64,000 nucleotides of DNA from Desulfovibrio oxyclinae DSM 11498 (GCF_000375485.1 NZ_AQXE01000002.1:70308-134307); one strand, 5' to 3'; positions 24,649-35,132 are shown, counted from the stretch's first letter. Notes: a model not told the origin generated them from the letters alone. Made by a program: numbers and translations.

Positions 24649-26288
24649 TTGGAGAACAGCGCTTCGACGATGGTTCTGGCTTCCGCCTCGATGGCGTCGA
24701 GGTGCTGTTCGTCGCGGAAGCTCTCCGCGTATATCTTGTAGATTTCCTCGGTTCCGGACGGTCGGGCCGCGAACCAGCCGTTGTCCGTGCTGACCTTGAG
24801 ACCGCCGATGGGTTCGCCGTTTCCGGGCGCATGGGTCATGCGCGAGGTGATGGCGTCACCCGCCAGTGTTTCGGTGCGGACGGATTCCGGAGTGAGCCGC
24901 TTGAAGGCCGCCTTCTGTTCGTTGGTGGCCGGGGCGTCGCTACGGCGGTAAATGGGTGCCCCGTGCTTCTGCTCCAGTTCCTTGTACAGTTCGCCGGGGT
25001 CGCGTCCGGTGACGGCGGTGATCTCGGCGGCAAGCAGGTTCAGGATGATGCCGTCCTTGTCCGTGCTCCACGGGCTGCCGTCAAAGCGCACAAAGCTGGC
25101 TCCGGCGGATTCTTCCCCGCCAAAGGCGCAGGTGCCCTTGAGCAGCGGTCCCACGAACCACTTGAAGCCCACAGGGACTTCAAAAATCTCGCGGTTCAGC
25201 CCTTCGGCCACGCGGTCGATCATGGAGCTGGTGACCACGGTCTTGCCGACGGCCGCTTCCGTTGACCAGTGCTCACGGCTGCGGAACAGATAGTCCACCG
25301 CCACGGAAAGGTAATGGTTCGGATTGAGCAGGCCCGAGGCGCGGGTCACGATGCCGTGTCTGTCGAAGTCCGGGTCGTTGCCGAAGGCGATGTCGAAGCG
25401 GTCGCGCATGGCGATGAGCCCGGCCATGGCGTAGGGCGAGGAGCAGTCCATGCGGATCTTGCCGTCCTTGTCCACGCTCATGAAACTGAAGGTCGGGTCG
25501 GGCGCGTCGTTGGTGACGGTGATGTCCAGCCCGTACTCGTCCGCGATGGGCTCCCAGTAGGCCAGTCCCGAACCGCCGAGCGGGTCAGCGCCGATCTTGA
25601 GGCCTTCGGCGGCCACGGCTTCGAGGTTCAGGATGCTGCCCAGATCGCGAACATAGGGCATGACGTAGTCGATGGCTTCCACGCCGTCGGTGGTCAGTGC
25701 CTGTGCCAACGGGACGCGTTTCACGCTCACCAGTTTGTCGATGAGGATCTGGTTGGCCCCGTCCTGAATGGCGGCGGTGGTGCGGAAGTCGGCGGGGCCG
25801 CCATCCGGCGGATTGTACTTGATGCCGCCGTCTCGCGGGGGATTGTGCGAAGGGGTGATGACCACGCCGTCTGCCAGTCCGGTGGTGCGGTCCCGGTTCC
25901 AGCTCAGGATGGCGTGAGAGATGACGGGCGTTGGCGTGTAGCCGAAGCCCATCTGGTAGCGAACGGCCACGCCGTTGGCCGCGAAGACTTCAAGCGCGGT
26001 GGTGAAGGCCGGTTCGGAAAGGGCGTGGGTGTCCATTCCCAGAAACAGCGGACCGTCGATGCCGCGCATTCTGCGATGCTCGCAGACGGCCTGACACACG
26101 GCCATGACGTGCGACTCGTTGAAGGTGGACGTGAGCGAGCAGCCCCGGTGTCCGGAGGTGCCGAAGGATACTATTTCGTCCGGATTCTTGGGATCCGGTT
26201 TCCTGGAATAGAAAGCCGTGACGAGCCGGGGGATGTTTTCCAGCATGTCATGGGTCGGGGGTTTCCCGGCCATCGGATGAAGTGACAT
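24645..26288 (-). CDS. pgm: Phosphoglucomutase (alpha-D-glucose phosphate-specific)
   Basis: This enzyme interconverts glucose 1-phosphate and glucose 6-phosphate for glycogen and surface sugar synthesis. The 547-residue protein has the phosphoserine motif [11 protein letters not shown], the metal-binding DPDFDRHG loop, the sugar-specificity GEESAGASF and the C-terminal [23 protein letters not shown] near the N-terminus is typical. The gene following it encodes an unrelated binding protein. Confidence 0.95.
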   Translation of the reverse strand: MSLHPMAGKPPTHDMLENIPRLVTAFYSRKPDPKNPDEIVSFGTSGHRGCSLTSTFNESHVMAVCQAVCEHRRMRGIDGPLFLGMDTHALSEPAFTTALEVFAANGVAVRYQMGFGYTPTPVISHAILSWNRDRTTGLADGVVITPSHNPPRDGGIKYNPPDGGPADFRTTAAIQDGANQILIDKLVSVKRVPLAQALTTDGVEAIDYVMPYVRDLGSILNLEAVAAEGLKIGADPLGGSGLAYWEPIADEYGLDITVTNDAPDPTFSFMSVDKDGKIRMDCSSPYAMAGLIAMRDRFDIAFGNDPDFDRHGIVTRASGLLNPNHYLSVAVDYLFRSREHWSTEAAVGKTVVTSSMIDRVAEGLNREIFEVPVGFKWFVGPLLKGTCAFGGEESAGASFVRFDGSPWSTDKDGIILNLLAAEITAVTGRDPGELYKELEQKHGAPIYRRSDAPATNEQKAAFKRLTPESVRTETLAGDAITSRMTHAPGNGEPIGGLKVSTDNGWFAARPSGTEEIYKIYAESFRDEQHLDAIEAEARTIVEALFSK

Positions 26289-26462
26289 GAAGCCTCCGTT
26301 GTTTACGTTACCTAGCCTACCGGAATATCAGGCTGTGGACATTATCACAAGACCGGTCCGGCTTGATGCGGTCAAGGCGGCAGGGATGATAATGGATCGC
26401 CGACATTCCTTATCGGTGTCATGCCTTGCGGCTCTTCTGAATTATATATCCGTCGAGTCCGA
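26289..26462. other. Intergenic stretch, nothing recognised
   Basis: These 174 bases lie between pgm and the M48 protease, both on the minus strand. They should contain the pgm promoter, but I see no confident -35/-10 pair, no hairpin with a U-tract and no credible small ORF. Confidence 0.4.
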
Positions 26463-27704
26463 TCATGCGGCTTCGTGCCGGGCAAGAGCCCGCACGCGTT
26501 TGACCACGGGCGGGTGCGAATACTGCAACCATACCGTGAACGGGTGCGGCGTGAGGTTCGACAGCGAATCCGCCGAGAGCCGTTTGAGTGCGGAAGCCAG
26601 CTCTCCGGGACGTCCGGTGGTGCGTGCGGCAAAGGCGTCCGCCTGATATTCGTGCTTTCTGGAGAGCGCGCCGTCAGCCAGCGAAAGCAGCATGGAGACC
26701 GGGGTGTAGAGCAGGGCGAAGAACACCAGCCCGGCGTGGACGCTCATCTGCTGTACGCCGAAGGCTTCGAACAGCCTCGGCGATTCGAGGAAGAACGAGA
26801 GCAGCCAGAACATGAGGCCGGTCTTGAGCACGGAGGCCACAAGCATTTTGCGCACGTGCCCCAGTTTGGCGTGCCCGACTTCGTGCGCCAGCACCGCCGT
26901 TATTTCGCCGGGAGTGTGCCGCTCCACCAGCGTGTCGAACAGGGCGATGCGGCGTTTCTTCCCGAATCCGGTGAAGAAGGCGTTGGCCTTGGTGCTGCGC
27001 TTGGAGCCGTCCATGAGGTACAGCCCTTCCAGTTCGAACCCTTGTGAGTCCGCATAGTTTTCAAGCATCTGCCGAAGCTCTCCCTGCTCCAGCGGGGTGA
27101 AGCGGTTGAACAGCGGCAGAATCCATTGCGGAGCAACATAGGTGACCGCGAGGCTGAAGAGCGTGGTGAATCCCCAGCACCAGAGCCACGCGTCAGGCCC
27201 GGCCCAGCGGAAGAACAGCAGGATGCCCGCCAAAAGCGGACCGCCAATGACCGCGGCCAGAACGACGGCCTTGAGGCGGTCGGCCACGAAGGTTTCGGGC
27301 GTGGTCTTGTTGAATCCGAAGCGGTTTTCCAGCACAAAGGTTCTGTAGACCGAAAAGGGCAGGCCCGGGATCATGCTCAGCAATCCCAGCAGGCCGAAGA
27401 AGAGCAGCCCCGTGACCAGCGGGCCGAAGCCGAAGGACCGCACTGTGTCGTCGGCCCATGCAAAGCCGCCCGCCACGATGAAGATGATGGAGATGACCGT
27501 GGAAATGGTGTCATCCACGGATTCAAGCCGCATCTTGGCAAGGTTGTATTGCTGTGAGCGGCGGTAGGCTTCGTCGTCGATGATGTCCCGAAACTCCTCC
27601 GGCGGCCGGGTGGAGAGGTTTTTTGCGTCGAGGTGGCGGGATATCATGCCGAGGGCCCACGCGGCCACGAGTGATGCCAGAATGAGAGCGAGGTATATGT
27701 TCAT
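26463..27704 (-). CDS. M48 family (Ste24-like) membrane metalloprotease
   Basis: This 413-residue multi-pass protease has the zinc-binding LAHEVGHAKLGH motif and the downstream EYQADAFAA that supplies the third ligand. N-terminal hydrophobic helices and the YRTFVLENRFGFNKTTPETF segment are typical of Ste24/CAAX-type M48 enzymes. It may take part in inner-membrane protein quality control. The SD GGAGGAG lies 2 bases before its ATG. That ATG shares two bases with the start of the divergent Mut7-C gene, so its upstream signals lie inside that coding sequence. Confidence 0.9.
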   Translation of the reverse strand: MNIYLALILASLVAAWALGMISRHLDAKNLSTRPPEEFRDIIDDEAYRRSQQYNLAKMRLESVDDTISTVISIIFIVAGGFAWADDTVRSFGFGPLVTGLLFFGLLGLLSMIPGLPFSVYRTFVLENRFGFNKTTPETFVADRLKAVVLAAVIGGPLLAGILLFFRWAGPDAWLWCWGFTTLFSLAVTYVAPQWILPLFNRFTPLEQGELRQMLENYADSQGFELEGLYLMDGSKRSTKANAFFTGFGKKRRIALFDTLVERHTPGEITAVLAHEVGHAKLGHVRKMLVASVLKTGLMFWLLSFFLESPRLFEAFGVQQMSVHAGLVFFALLYTPVSMLLSLADGALSRKHEYQADAFAARTTGRPGELASALKRLSADSLSNLTPHPFTVWLQYSHPPVVKRVRALARHEAA

Positions 27705-28488
27705 GACTCCTCCGAATGCGGTGGTGCTTGTATTCGATGCAGGCCTTTTGGGGCTGCTGACCCGAAAGGCCGATGATGGCGAAATACGCTATCGGGCGCG
27801 AAAGGGCCAGTCAATCAAGGACATGGTGGAGTCGCTGGGGGTACCGCACACCGAAGTGGGCGAACTGGTCGGCCCCGGCGGAGAGCGAGTCGGGTTCGGC
27901 TACCGGCCTGAAGAGGGCGGACGCGTCGAGGTCCGCTCCGTGGTCGAGCCTTTCGATGTGATGCAAGATCAGCCTTTGCGGGCCGCGTTGCCGCATCTGG
28001 CCTTTATCGTGGATGAAAACGTGGCTGGCTTGGCACCACTGTTGCGAGCCATGGGACTGGACGCGGCCCGCGACGGACTGAACGGCGATGCTACCCTTGC
28101 AGAACGGGCCGCTGCGGAGAAACGGGTGGTGCTCTCGCGGGACCGGGGCCTGCTCAAGCGCGCTGCGGTGACGCACGGGCGGCTGTTGCGGACCGAAGGC
28201 ACCGATGCCCAATTTGCGGAAATCGTCCGGCATTTCGGGCTTGTCCCCACAGCGGAGTTCATGCGCCGCTGCCTGCGTTGCAATCGGCCCACCATTCCTG
28301 TGGAAAAAGTGGATATTCTGCACTTGCTGGAGCCGAAAACGAAAAAATACTTCAATCATTTCAGAATGTGTGGTGGGTGCGGAAACATATACTGGCGCGG
28401 CAGCCACTACCAGCGTCTTGTCAACAGGTTGGCACGTGCGGGGGTGCGAATTCCGACACAGGAGCCTCTAACTGCCGACGAAGCTTGA
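27703..28488 (+). CDS. Mut7-C RNase-domain protein with N-terminal ubiquitin-like domain
   Basis: The 261-residue protein combines a ThiS/ubiquitin-like N-terminal domain (about 1-85) with a Mut7-C domain: a PIN-like fold (FIVDENVAGLAPLLRAMGLDA, then VVLSRDRGLLKR) and a zinc ribbon (CLRCN and CGGCG). Proteins of this family are predicted RNases; the substrate is unknown. ATG 27703 has GAGCGAGGT upstream and overlaps the divergent M48 start (catg). GTG 27721 is an alternative that would leave the M48 SD free. Confidence 0.82.
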   Translation: MTPPNAVVLVFDAGLLGLLTRKADDGEIRYRARKGQSIKDMVESLGVPHTEVGELVGPGGERVGFGYRPEEGGRVEVRSVVEPFDVMQDQPLRAALPHLAFIVDENVAGLAPLLRAMGLDAARDGLNGDATLAERAAAEKRVVLSRDRGLLKRAAVTHGRLLRTEGTDAQFAEIVRHFGLVPTAEFMRRCLRCNRPTIPVEKVDILHLLEPKTKKYFNHFRMCGGCGNIYWRGSHYQRLVNRLARAGVRIPTQEPLTADEA

Positions 28489-28544
28489 TTTAATGAGGCC
28501 GGTGTATTACCGTCGGGTAAATTTCCCCAAGATCGAGGTACAGC

Positions 28545-29417
28545 ATGAGCGCCACCGCCAAAACCATTCGCGAGGACATCGCGCGGGCAAAAGCCTACAT
28601 CGGACGCAACGATTACCTGCGTTCGCTGGACGCGCTTGCGCGTGCCGTGAAGGGCGTGGCGGCAAGCCAGGTGTTCGGCCGCGAGAAGTTCGAGGTGCAG
28701 GCGCTTCTTGAAGAGGCGTTCCGCGACCTGAACGGGATGGCCGTGGTCAAGAAGCTCTTTCCCAAGGGGCTCAACTATCAGCGGGGCAAGGAGGCGCAGC
28801 TCTACAAGACGCTGACCCGTCTGGCCGCCCGGCTGAAAGACGCCATGGAAAAGGCACGCATCGCCAAGCAGCGCGAACATCTCTGGAAGCTCGACGAGAT
28901 GCTGCTCGAAGCCCAGAAGCACATGGAAAACGAGAATCCGCTGGAGGCGCGCAAGCTCTTCCGCGCCGCTTCCGACACCTTCACGGAGATCGAGGGCCTG
29001 AACTCCGACATCGGCACGCGGCTGATGATGGGTGGCCTGCTTCAGGAGGCCGTGGAATACCTCAAGCGTGCGCTGGAGCAGAATCCTTCCGACAACCGGG
29101 CGTACGGCTCGCTCATCATGTGCTACGAAGGGCTCGGGGAGACCGCCAAGGCCATCGAGACCGTCAAGGAAGCCATGCGCAGACTCGGCGTGAACGAATC
29201 GCTTGAAATGCGTCTGGCCAAGCTGCACCTGTCGCGCCGCGAATGGGGCGAAGCCAACAAGTACGCCGCCGCGGTGGTCCAAAAGAATCCGCTCAATCTC
29301 GAAGCCGAGAAGATCGTCAAGAAGACCGAGCCCAAAATTTACGGCGCGGGTGGAAAGACCAGCCCCGGCAAGTCTTCCGGTTCCGGCTCGGGCAAGGCCA
29401 TCAAGCTCGACATCTAG
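28545..29417 (+). CDS. TPR repeat protein of unknown function
   Basis: This 290-residue, probably cytoplasmic protein has helical repeats: an N-terminal pair (AKAYIGRNDYLRSLDALARA), a basic and acidic helical middle, and TPR units around residues 165-250 (AVEYLKRALEQNPSDNRAYGSL). The C-terminal tail is a Gly/Ser/Lys-rich stretch ending KAIKLDI. GAGGT precedes the ATG. No catalytic motif is visible. It may be a scaffold. Its stop codon overlaps the convergent gene at 29414. Confidence 0.75.
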   Translation: MSATAKTIREDIARAKAYIGRNDYLRSLDALARAVKGVAASQVFGREKFEVQALLEEAFRDLNGMAVVKKLFPKGLNYQRGKEAQLYKTLTRLAARLKDAMEKARIAKQREHLWKLDEMLLEAQKHMENENPLEARKLFRAASDTFTEIEGLNSDIGTRLMMGGLLQEAVEYLKRALEQNPSDNRAYGSLIMCYEGLGETAKAIETVKEAMRRLGVNESLEMRLAKLHLSRREWGEANKYAAAVVQKNPLNLEAEKIVKKTEPKIYGAGGKTSPGKSSGSGSGKAIKLDI

Positions 29418-29785
29418 GGCCTCAGGGTCCGAAACTCTTCGTTTTCATTTCCAAGAATCAGATTTCCGTCGCGATCGACGGTCATTGCTTTTGCGTTCCC
29501 GAGGCTGCGGCCCACGGGTTGCTTGCCGCCTTCGGGCGGGAGCATCCAGACGACGCCGTTGGCGTCCAGCGCGAAAATGCTGCCTTGGCGGGAGATGGCC
29601 AGATCAAGCACCGTGGAGTCGAAGCGCGCCAGTTCCATGCGGTTTCCGTCCGGGGTGTGGCAGACGACGCTGTCCTGCCCCGCAGTGTAGATGTTGCCAT
29701 GCCGGTCCATGAGCATGGAAGAGGCTTCGGCATAGGATGGAAGCAGGATGAAAACGGTCAGCAGAGCCAGTTTGAATGCACGCAT
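29414..29785 (-). CDS. Small secreted beta-propeller-like protein
   Basis: This 123-residue protein has a signal peptide (about 1-21, ending SYAEA). The mature part contains three short repeats of the NHL/propeller type (MLMDRHGNIYTAGQDS, LAISRQGSIFALDANG and MTVDRDGNLILGNENE), too few for a closed propeller. GGAGGT precedes the ATG. It is divergent from a LysR gene and shares its 93-bp upstream region, so it may be a target of that regulator. The function is unknown. Confidence 0.7.
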   Translation of the reverse strand: MRAFKLALLTVFILLPSYAEASSMLMDRHGNIYTAGQDSVVCHTPDGNRMELARFDSTVLDLAISRQGSIFALDANGVVWMLPPEGGKQPVGRSLGNAKAMTVDRDGNLILGNENEEFRTLRP

Positions 29786-29829
29786 GTTACCTCCGTGTTG
29801 CTTGACCGCAGACTAGAAAGGGGACATTG

Positions 29830-29842
29830 ATATGTCCAATAT
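29830..29842. promoter_or_regulatory. ATATGTCYAATAT element upstream of LysR gene 1
   Basis: The sequence ATATGTCCAATAT ends 35 bases before the LysR ATG at 29878. The same element with one change (ATATGTCTAATAT) lies 37 bases before the second LysR gene, and similarity continues downstream (TTG...GATA). It is a candidate operator for one or both regulators and for the divergent gene. Confidence 0.55.
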
Positions 29843-29877
29843 GCTTTGGAGTTGCGATTGATACCTTGGAGGTATGG

Positions 29878-30768
29878 ATGGAATTGCGTCATCTGAAATA
29901 TTTCATGGCCGTGGCCGAGGAGCTGCACTTCGGCAGGGCCGCCCGGCGACTTCATGTTTCCCAGCCGCCGCTGAGCCGGCAGGTGCGGCAGCTTGAGGAG
30001 GAGCTCGGTGTCGAGCTTTTCGAGCGGAACAGTCGCCGAGTGGAGCTGACCGCTGCAGGTCGGTATTACATGGCGGAAGTGAACAAGGCCATGGCCGTCC
30101 TTGATGAGGCGGGGCGAACGGTGCGTAGCGTCGCGGCCGGGGAGGAAGGGGCGCTCAAGGTCGGATTTGTCGGCCCTGCGAGCCTGAGCCGCTTTCCCGA
30201 AGTGGTCCGGGAGTTCAGACGCAGGTTCCCGAATATCAGGCTGACCATCCGGGCCATGTCCACGTATCATCAGCTGGATCTGATGAACCGGGGACGGCTG
30301 GATGCCGGGTTCTCGCGGCTTTTCGGGCACGATACCCACGGCCTGAATGCGAAGCTGTTTCTGCGGGAACCATATGCGCTCGCCGTACCGGAAGGGCATC
30401 GTCTTCACGGACGAACCGGCGTTTCGCTGTCGGACCTGCATGGCGAGGACATGATTTTCTACCCACGTCATTACCAGCCGAAACTGCATGACGCGATCAT
30501 CGCCGCATTTGAACGGGCCGGGGTTACGCCGGATATCGTGCAGGAGGCGAACACCGAGCAGAGCACACTGGCGCTCGTGGCTGCAGGCATGGGTGTGGCG
30601 CCGGTCCCTGCGTCATCGGCAAACGGCTGCTTACGCGGGGTTGGCATTGTTTCGCTGGAGCAAGGGCTTCCGCCTTGGGAGGTCTCCATCGTCTGGCCCG
30701 AGCATGGACACGGCCCCGTGATGGAGCGTCTGCTGGAAGTGGCTTCGGAATTCACGCAAATCGCCTGA
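29878..30768 (+). CDS. LysR-family transcriptional regulator 1
   Basis: This 296-residue regulator has the N-terminal winged helix MELRHLKYFMAVAEELHFGRAARRLHVSQPPLSRQVRQLE and a periplasmic-binding-like effector domain. It belongs with the CynR/BenM-type LysR proteins. The start follows the SD TTGGAGGT. An SMR transporter gene follows 50 bases downstream and may be co-transcribed. A small secreted protein gene is divergent. It is clearly paralogous to the regulator at 31498. Confidence 0.92.
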   Translation: MELRHLKYFMAVAEELHFGRAARRLHVSQPPLSRQVRQLEEELGVELFERNSRRVELTAAGRYYMAEVNKAMAVLDEAGRTVRSVAAGEEGALKVGFVGPASLSRFPEVVREFRRRFPNIRLTIRAMSTYHQLDLMNRGRLDAGFSRLFGHDTHGLNAKLFLREPYALAVPEGHRLHGRTGVSLSDLHGEDMIFYPRHYQPKLHDAIIAAFERAGVTPDIVQEANTEQSTLALVAAGMGVAPVPASSANGCLRGVGIVSLEQGLPPWEVSIVWPEHGHGPVMERLLEVASEFTQIA

Positions 30769-30818
30769 ATCCAAACAACGTCCGTAGACCATACCAGGCA
30801 CATGAATGGAGGAGCCTC

Positions 30819-31151
30819 ATGATGACCTATCTATACCTCGCCCTCGCCATTGTCGCCGAGGTGGCTGCGACCATGGCACTCAAGGCACTGTCCGATGAGT
30901 TCAGGGTAGGCACGCTGGCGCTGGTTGTTGGCGGATATGTCACCGCCTTCACGTTCCTGTGTGTCGTGCTGCGGACCCTGCCCGTGGGCATCGGCTACGC
31001 CATTTGGGCCGGGCTCGGCACCGCTCTTGTGGTGCTGTGCGGGGCGCTCATCTATCGGCAGGTGCCCGACCTTTGGGCGCTGACCGGAATCGGTTTGATA
31101 GTGGCAGGGGTGGTGTGCATCAACGTCCTTTCCAAAACGAATGTTCACTGA
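30819..31151 (+). CDS. Small multidrug resistance (SMR) family transporter
   Basis: This 110-residue protein has four hydrophobic helices and the SMR signature, with the essential membrane Glu in AIVAEVAATMALKAL, plus GIGYAIWAGLGTALV. EmrE/SugE-type proteins export cationic drugs or guanidinium by proton antiport as dimers. GGAGGAG precedes the tandem ATGs. The substrate cannot be read from the sequence. The preceding LysR gene may control it. Confidence 0.9.
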   Translation: MMTYLYLALAIVAEVAATMALKALSDEFRVGTLALVVGGYVTAFTFLCVVLRTLPVGIGYAIWAGLGTALVVLCGALIYRQVPDLWALTGIGLIVAGVVCINVLSKTNVH

Positions 31152-31233
31152 TTTCCCCTAGAGACGGCGTCCTGTCCCGAATCGTGACCGTCTTGCATGC
31201 CTTTCCTGTGAGGTTGCCGATTTCCCAGGATGT

Positions 31234-31395
31234 TTACCGGCAGCATCGAAACATGAGCAGTGCCGCAATCACGCATGCAGCAAGAATCAGGGCCACAATA
31301 AAACCGGCTGCGTCCGCTGTCTCGACGCCGCTGTGCAAGCCGCATCGCAACTGCTCGCGATAAGCAATTTCTTCATAATCACCCGAATGCATCAT
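31234..31395 (-). CDS. 53-aa single-pass membrane protein (small ORF)
   Basis: An ORF with tandem ATGs (31395 and 31392) preceded by CACGGAG encodes a 53-residue peptide. It has an acidic N-terminal part (HSGDYEEIAYREQLRCGL), a hydrophobic helix (AGFIVALILAACVIAALLMF) and the basic end RCCR. The composition suits one membrane span with the C-terminus in the cytoplasm. It is divergent from LysR gene 2 and separated from it by 102 bases that hold the shared ATATGTCYAATAT element. I know of no family for it. Confidence 0.6.
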   Translation of the reverse strand: MMHSGDYEEIAYREQLRCGLHSGVETADAAGFIVALILAACVIAALLMFRCCR

Positions 31396-31447
31396 TTCTC
31401 CGTGGGCTTGATTTGTCCGTCAAGTCCAAGTAGAGCCGAAAAGAGTG

Positions 31448-31460
31448 ATATGTCTAATAT
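31448..31460. promoter_or_regulatory. ATATGTCYAATAT element upstream of LysR gene 2
   Basis: ATATGTCTAATAT ends 37 bases before the LysR ATG and begins 52 bases upstream of the divergent small ORF. It is the partner of the element at 29830-29842. LysR proteins commonly bind such sites between divergent genes. Confidence 0.55.
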
Positions 31461-31497
31461 ATTTATTGCGTACTATTGATATGGGGAATGTCTTAAT

Positions 31498-32418
31498 ATG
31501 AATCTGCGTCAGTTGGAGTATTTCAAGGCAGTGGCCGAGGAGCTGCATTTCGGGCGAGCGGCCGCGAAGATGCACGTAGCGCAGCCGCCGCTCAGTCAGC
31601 AGATACGCAAGCTGGAAGATGAGCTTGGCGTGATGCTGCTGAAGCGTGACAACCGGAATGTGTCCCTGACGCCGGAGGGAGGGCGTTTTCTTGATGCGGT
31701 GAAGGACAGCCTCGCCGTGTTGGAAGATGGAGTCGAGCAGGTGCGTATGATGGCAAGCGGAGAAATCGGGCGGGTGGTCGTCGGTTTCATGGCCTCGGTC
31801 ACCCAGTCGCGATTTCCTGATGCCGTTGCGGAGTTCCGAGAACTGCACCCCGGAATCACGCTGGAATTGCGCGAAATGAATTCCGTGGAGCAGCGTCGGG
31901 CGCTGCTGGACGGCGAACTGGACGTTGGAATGGTTTTCAGTGGGTGCTCGCAGTCACCCCAATTGTGTTTCAGGATATTTCTGAGCGAACCTTACATGCT
32001 TGCCGTGCACAGGAACCATCCGCTGGCGGCAGTTGGAGAAGCACGCCTTGAAGATCTGGACGGAGAGGCTCTCATTGTTTTTCCACGGGACGTGCATCGC
32101 AAGTCATACGATAGTTCCATGGCGGTTTTCAGCGCGGCGGGCGTGACGCCGAGAGTGGTGCAGGAGACTGCCACGCATCATACCAAGCTGGCGCTGGTGG
32201 CGACGGGATTGGGAGTGGGGCTGGTTCCGGCCCGGATGGCCGGAGTCTGTCCCAGAGGAGTTCGGCTTCTGCCTTTCGACTGGCAGGGGGCGCAGGACCG
32301 CAAGAGCGTGCTCAGGCTGGCGTGGCGCAATGACAATTCATCAACTGCGCTGCAATGCTTTCTCAAGGTGATGGAACGCTACGCCGAACCGAATCCCGCG
32401 GTGAATGGCTGTTTGTGA
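31498..32418 (+). CDS. LysR-family transcriptional regulator 2
   Basis: This 306-residue regulator has the same N-terminal pattern as the protein at 29878 (QLEYFKAVAEELHFGRAAAK, then QPPLSQQIRKLEDELGV) and an effector-binding domain with FPRDVHRKSYD and ATGLGVGLVPA. The two regulators are paralogs about 1.6 kb apart, each with a divergent small gene and the same upstream element. The inducer is unknown. Confidence 0.92.
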   Translation: MNLRQLEYFKAVAEELHFGRAAAKMHVAQPPLSQQIRKLEDELGVMLLKRDNRNVSLTPEGGRFLDAVKDSLAVLEDGVEQVRMMASGEIGRVVVGFMASVTQSRFPDAVAEFRELHPGITLELREMNSVEQRRALLDGELDVGMVFSGCSQSPQLCFRIFLSEPYMLAVHRNHPLAAVGEARLEDLDGEALIVFPRDVHRKSYDSSMAVFSAAGVTPRVVQETATHHTKLALVATGLGVGLVPARMAGVCPRGVRLLPFDWQGAQDRKSVLRLAWRNDNSSTALQCFLKVMERYAEPNPAVNGCL

Positions 32419-32464
32419 GTATCGTCTGACGCCGATTGCCGACCGTTGTGGGCAAGCAAATGAA

Positions 32465-32495
32465 AAGGCCCCCCGCATCCAGTGCGGGGGGCCTT
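32465..32495 (-). terminator. Terminator of groES-groEL
   Basis: A perfect 13-bp stem (aaggccccccgca) with a 5-base loop lies between convergent LysR gene 2 and groEL. On the minus strand it ends CCTTTTCATTT, a modest U-tract that favours termination of groEL. Confidence 0.85.
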
Positions 32496-32523
32496 GTTAT
32501 CTGGCTGGTTCAGCTGGGTCGGG

Positions 32524-34188
<1,665 letters not shown>

Positions 34189-34248
34189 TCAATATTGAAC
34201 TATTTCGTCTAAAAAATGAGCCTTAATTGTCTATATGCCGGAATACGA

Positions 34249-34536
34249 CTACTCGACGACAGCGAGGATGTCGTCCTCACGCATCACGAGATGTTCGTTG
34301 CCGTCGATCTTGACTTCGGTTCCGGCGTACTTGGCGAACAGCACGGTGTCGCCGGTCTTGACGGTCAGTTCAACACGCTTGCCGGCGTCGTCCAGTTTGC
34401 CGGGACCGGCGGCGACGACCTCGCCCTTCATGGGCTTTTCCTTGGCGGAATCGGGGATGATGATGCCACCTGCGGTCTTCTCTTCCATTTCCAGGCGCTT
34501 CACCAGCACGCGGTCGTTCAGCGGTTTCAGCTTCAT
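34249..34536 (-). CDS. groES: 10-kDa co-chaperonin GroES
   Basis: GroES caps the GroEL ring. The 95-residue protein starts [20 protein letters not shown], has the mobile-loop region [16 protein letters not shown] and ends EDDILAVVE. An AGGT-containing site precedes the ATG. It is the first gene of the groESL operon, with a leader of about 85 bases. Confidence 0.98.
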   Translation of the reverse strand: MKLKPLNDRVLVKRLEMEEKTAGGIIIPDSAKEKPMKGEVVAAGPGKLDDAGKRVELTVKTGDTVLFAKYAGTEVKIDGNEHLVMREDDILAVVE

Positions 34537-34628
34537 TCGTCTATACCTCCGGGTATCATTGGGTTTTTTATGCGTTTGCCCCGGCCTGAGGGAGCCGGGC
34601 TCCGCGCTGAGCAGCGGAAGACTCGGGG

Positions 34629-34657
34629 ATAAATAAGCACACTCGCCATGCTGTCAA
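34629..34657 (-). promoter_or_regulatory. Promoter of groES-groEL
   Basis: On the minus strand TTGACA (34657-34652) is followed by ATTTAT at 17 bases (34634-34629), or TATTTA at 16. No full CIRCE inverted repeat (TTAGCACTC-N9-GAGTGCTAA) is present, only a GAGTGTGCTTA fragment in the spacer. A sigma-32 -10 (CCCCAT) is not at the right distance. The leader between this promoter and groES also holds a CCCGGC/GCCGGG hairpin (34582-34601). Confidence 0.6.
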
Positions 34658-34709
34658 GCGGGGGGCGTGATTTTTTTGTGTCGGAAACGGGAGAAAGGGT
34701 CGAAAAGGC

Positions 34710-35132
34710 TTACTTGCCGGTGTCGAGGCCGGTGGCGCGCTCCAACACGCGCTTGTGCGCATGGAACCAATCATAAAGGTGGTCGCGCACGCAGGCGGCT
34801 GTCATGGCTGCACCGCCTTCGAGCCTGCCCATGAGTTCGAGGGTCTGGGCCATGAACCTGTCATGGTCGAGCCGGTGCGCTTCGAGTGCGGGGCACTGCT
34901 GTTCGCTAAGCAGCTCCTCCTCGTGGCGGAAGTGCATCAGGGCACTGTCGCGCAGGCGCTCGATTGCGGTGAGCAGGCTGCGGCGTTCGGCCTGATCCTC
35001 CAAAGGGGCGTTCATGTCGCGGATCATTTCCGTCAACGATTCGAGCAGGTCCGAAAACTTCTGGTGCAAGTCGTCAAGGTGCTTGATGCCGGTGAGTTCC
35101 CCTTTGGGAGAGCTCATGCTGTCGAGCGTCAT
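34710..35132 (-). CDS. Bacteriohemerythrin
   Basis: This 140-residue four-helix protein should bind oxygen at a di-iron centre. The expected ligands are visible in order: DDLHQKF, HFRHEEELL, HRLDHDRF and DHLYDWFHAH. The start MTLDSMSSPKGEL follows GGAGG by 6 bases; the frame continues upstream without similarity. Free-standing hemerythrins are common in sulfate reducers, where they may deliver or scavenge oxygen. It precedes groES in the same direction, with a separate promoter between them. Confidence 0.85.
   Translation of the reverse strand: MTLDSMSSPKGELTGIKHLDDLHQKFSDLLESLTEMIRDMNAPLEDQAERRSLLTAIERLRDSALMHFRHEEELLSEQQCPALEAHRLDHDRFMAQTLELMGRLEGGAAMTAACVRDHLYDWFHAHKRVLERATGLDTGK

Noticed and set aside
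26287..26646. A 119-codon plus-strand ORF in the pgm-M48 intergenic region
   Set aside because: It runs into the 3' end of the M48 gene on the other strand, has no clear ribosome site and resembles no family.
31145..31345. A 66-codon minus-strand ORF after the SMR gene
   Set aside because: It has no ribosome site and an unlikely composition. The overlapping 53-codon frame has a Shine-Dalgarno site and a membrane helix and is preferred.
34630..34660. A CIRCE/HrcA operator at groES
   Set aside because: Only one partial half-site is present. The 9-bp inverted repeat with 9-bp spacing is missing.
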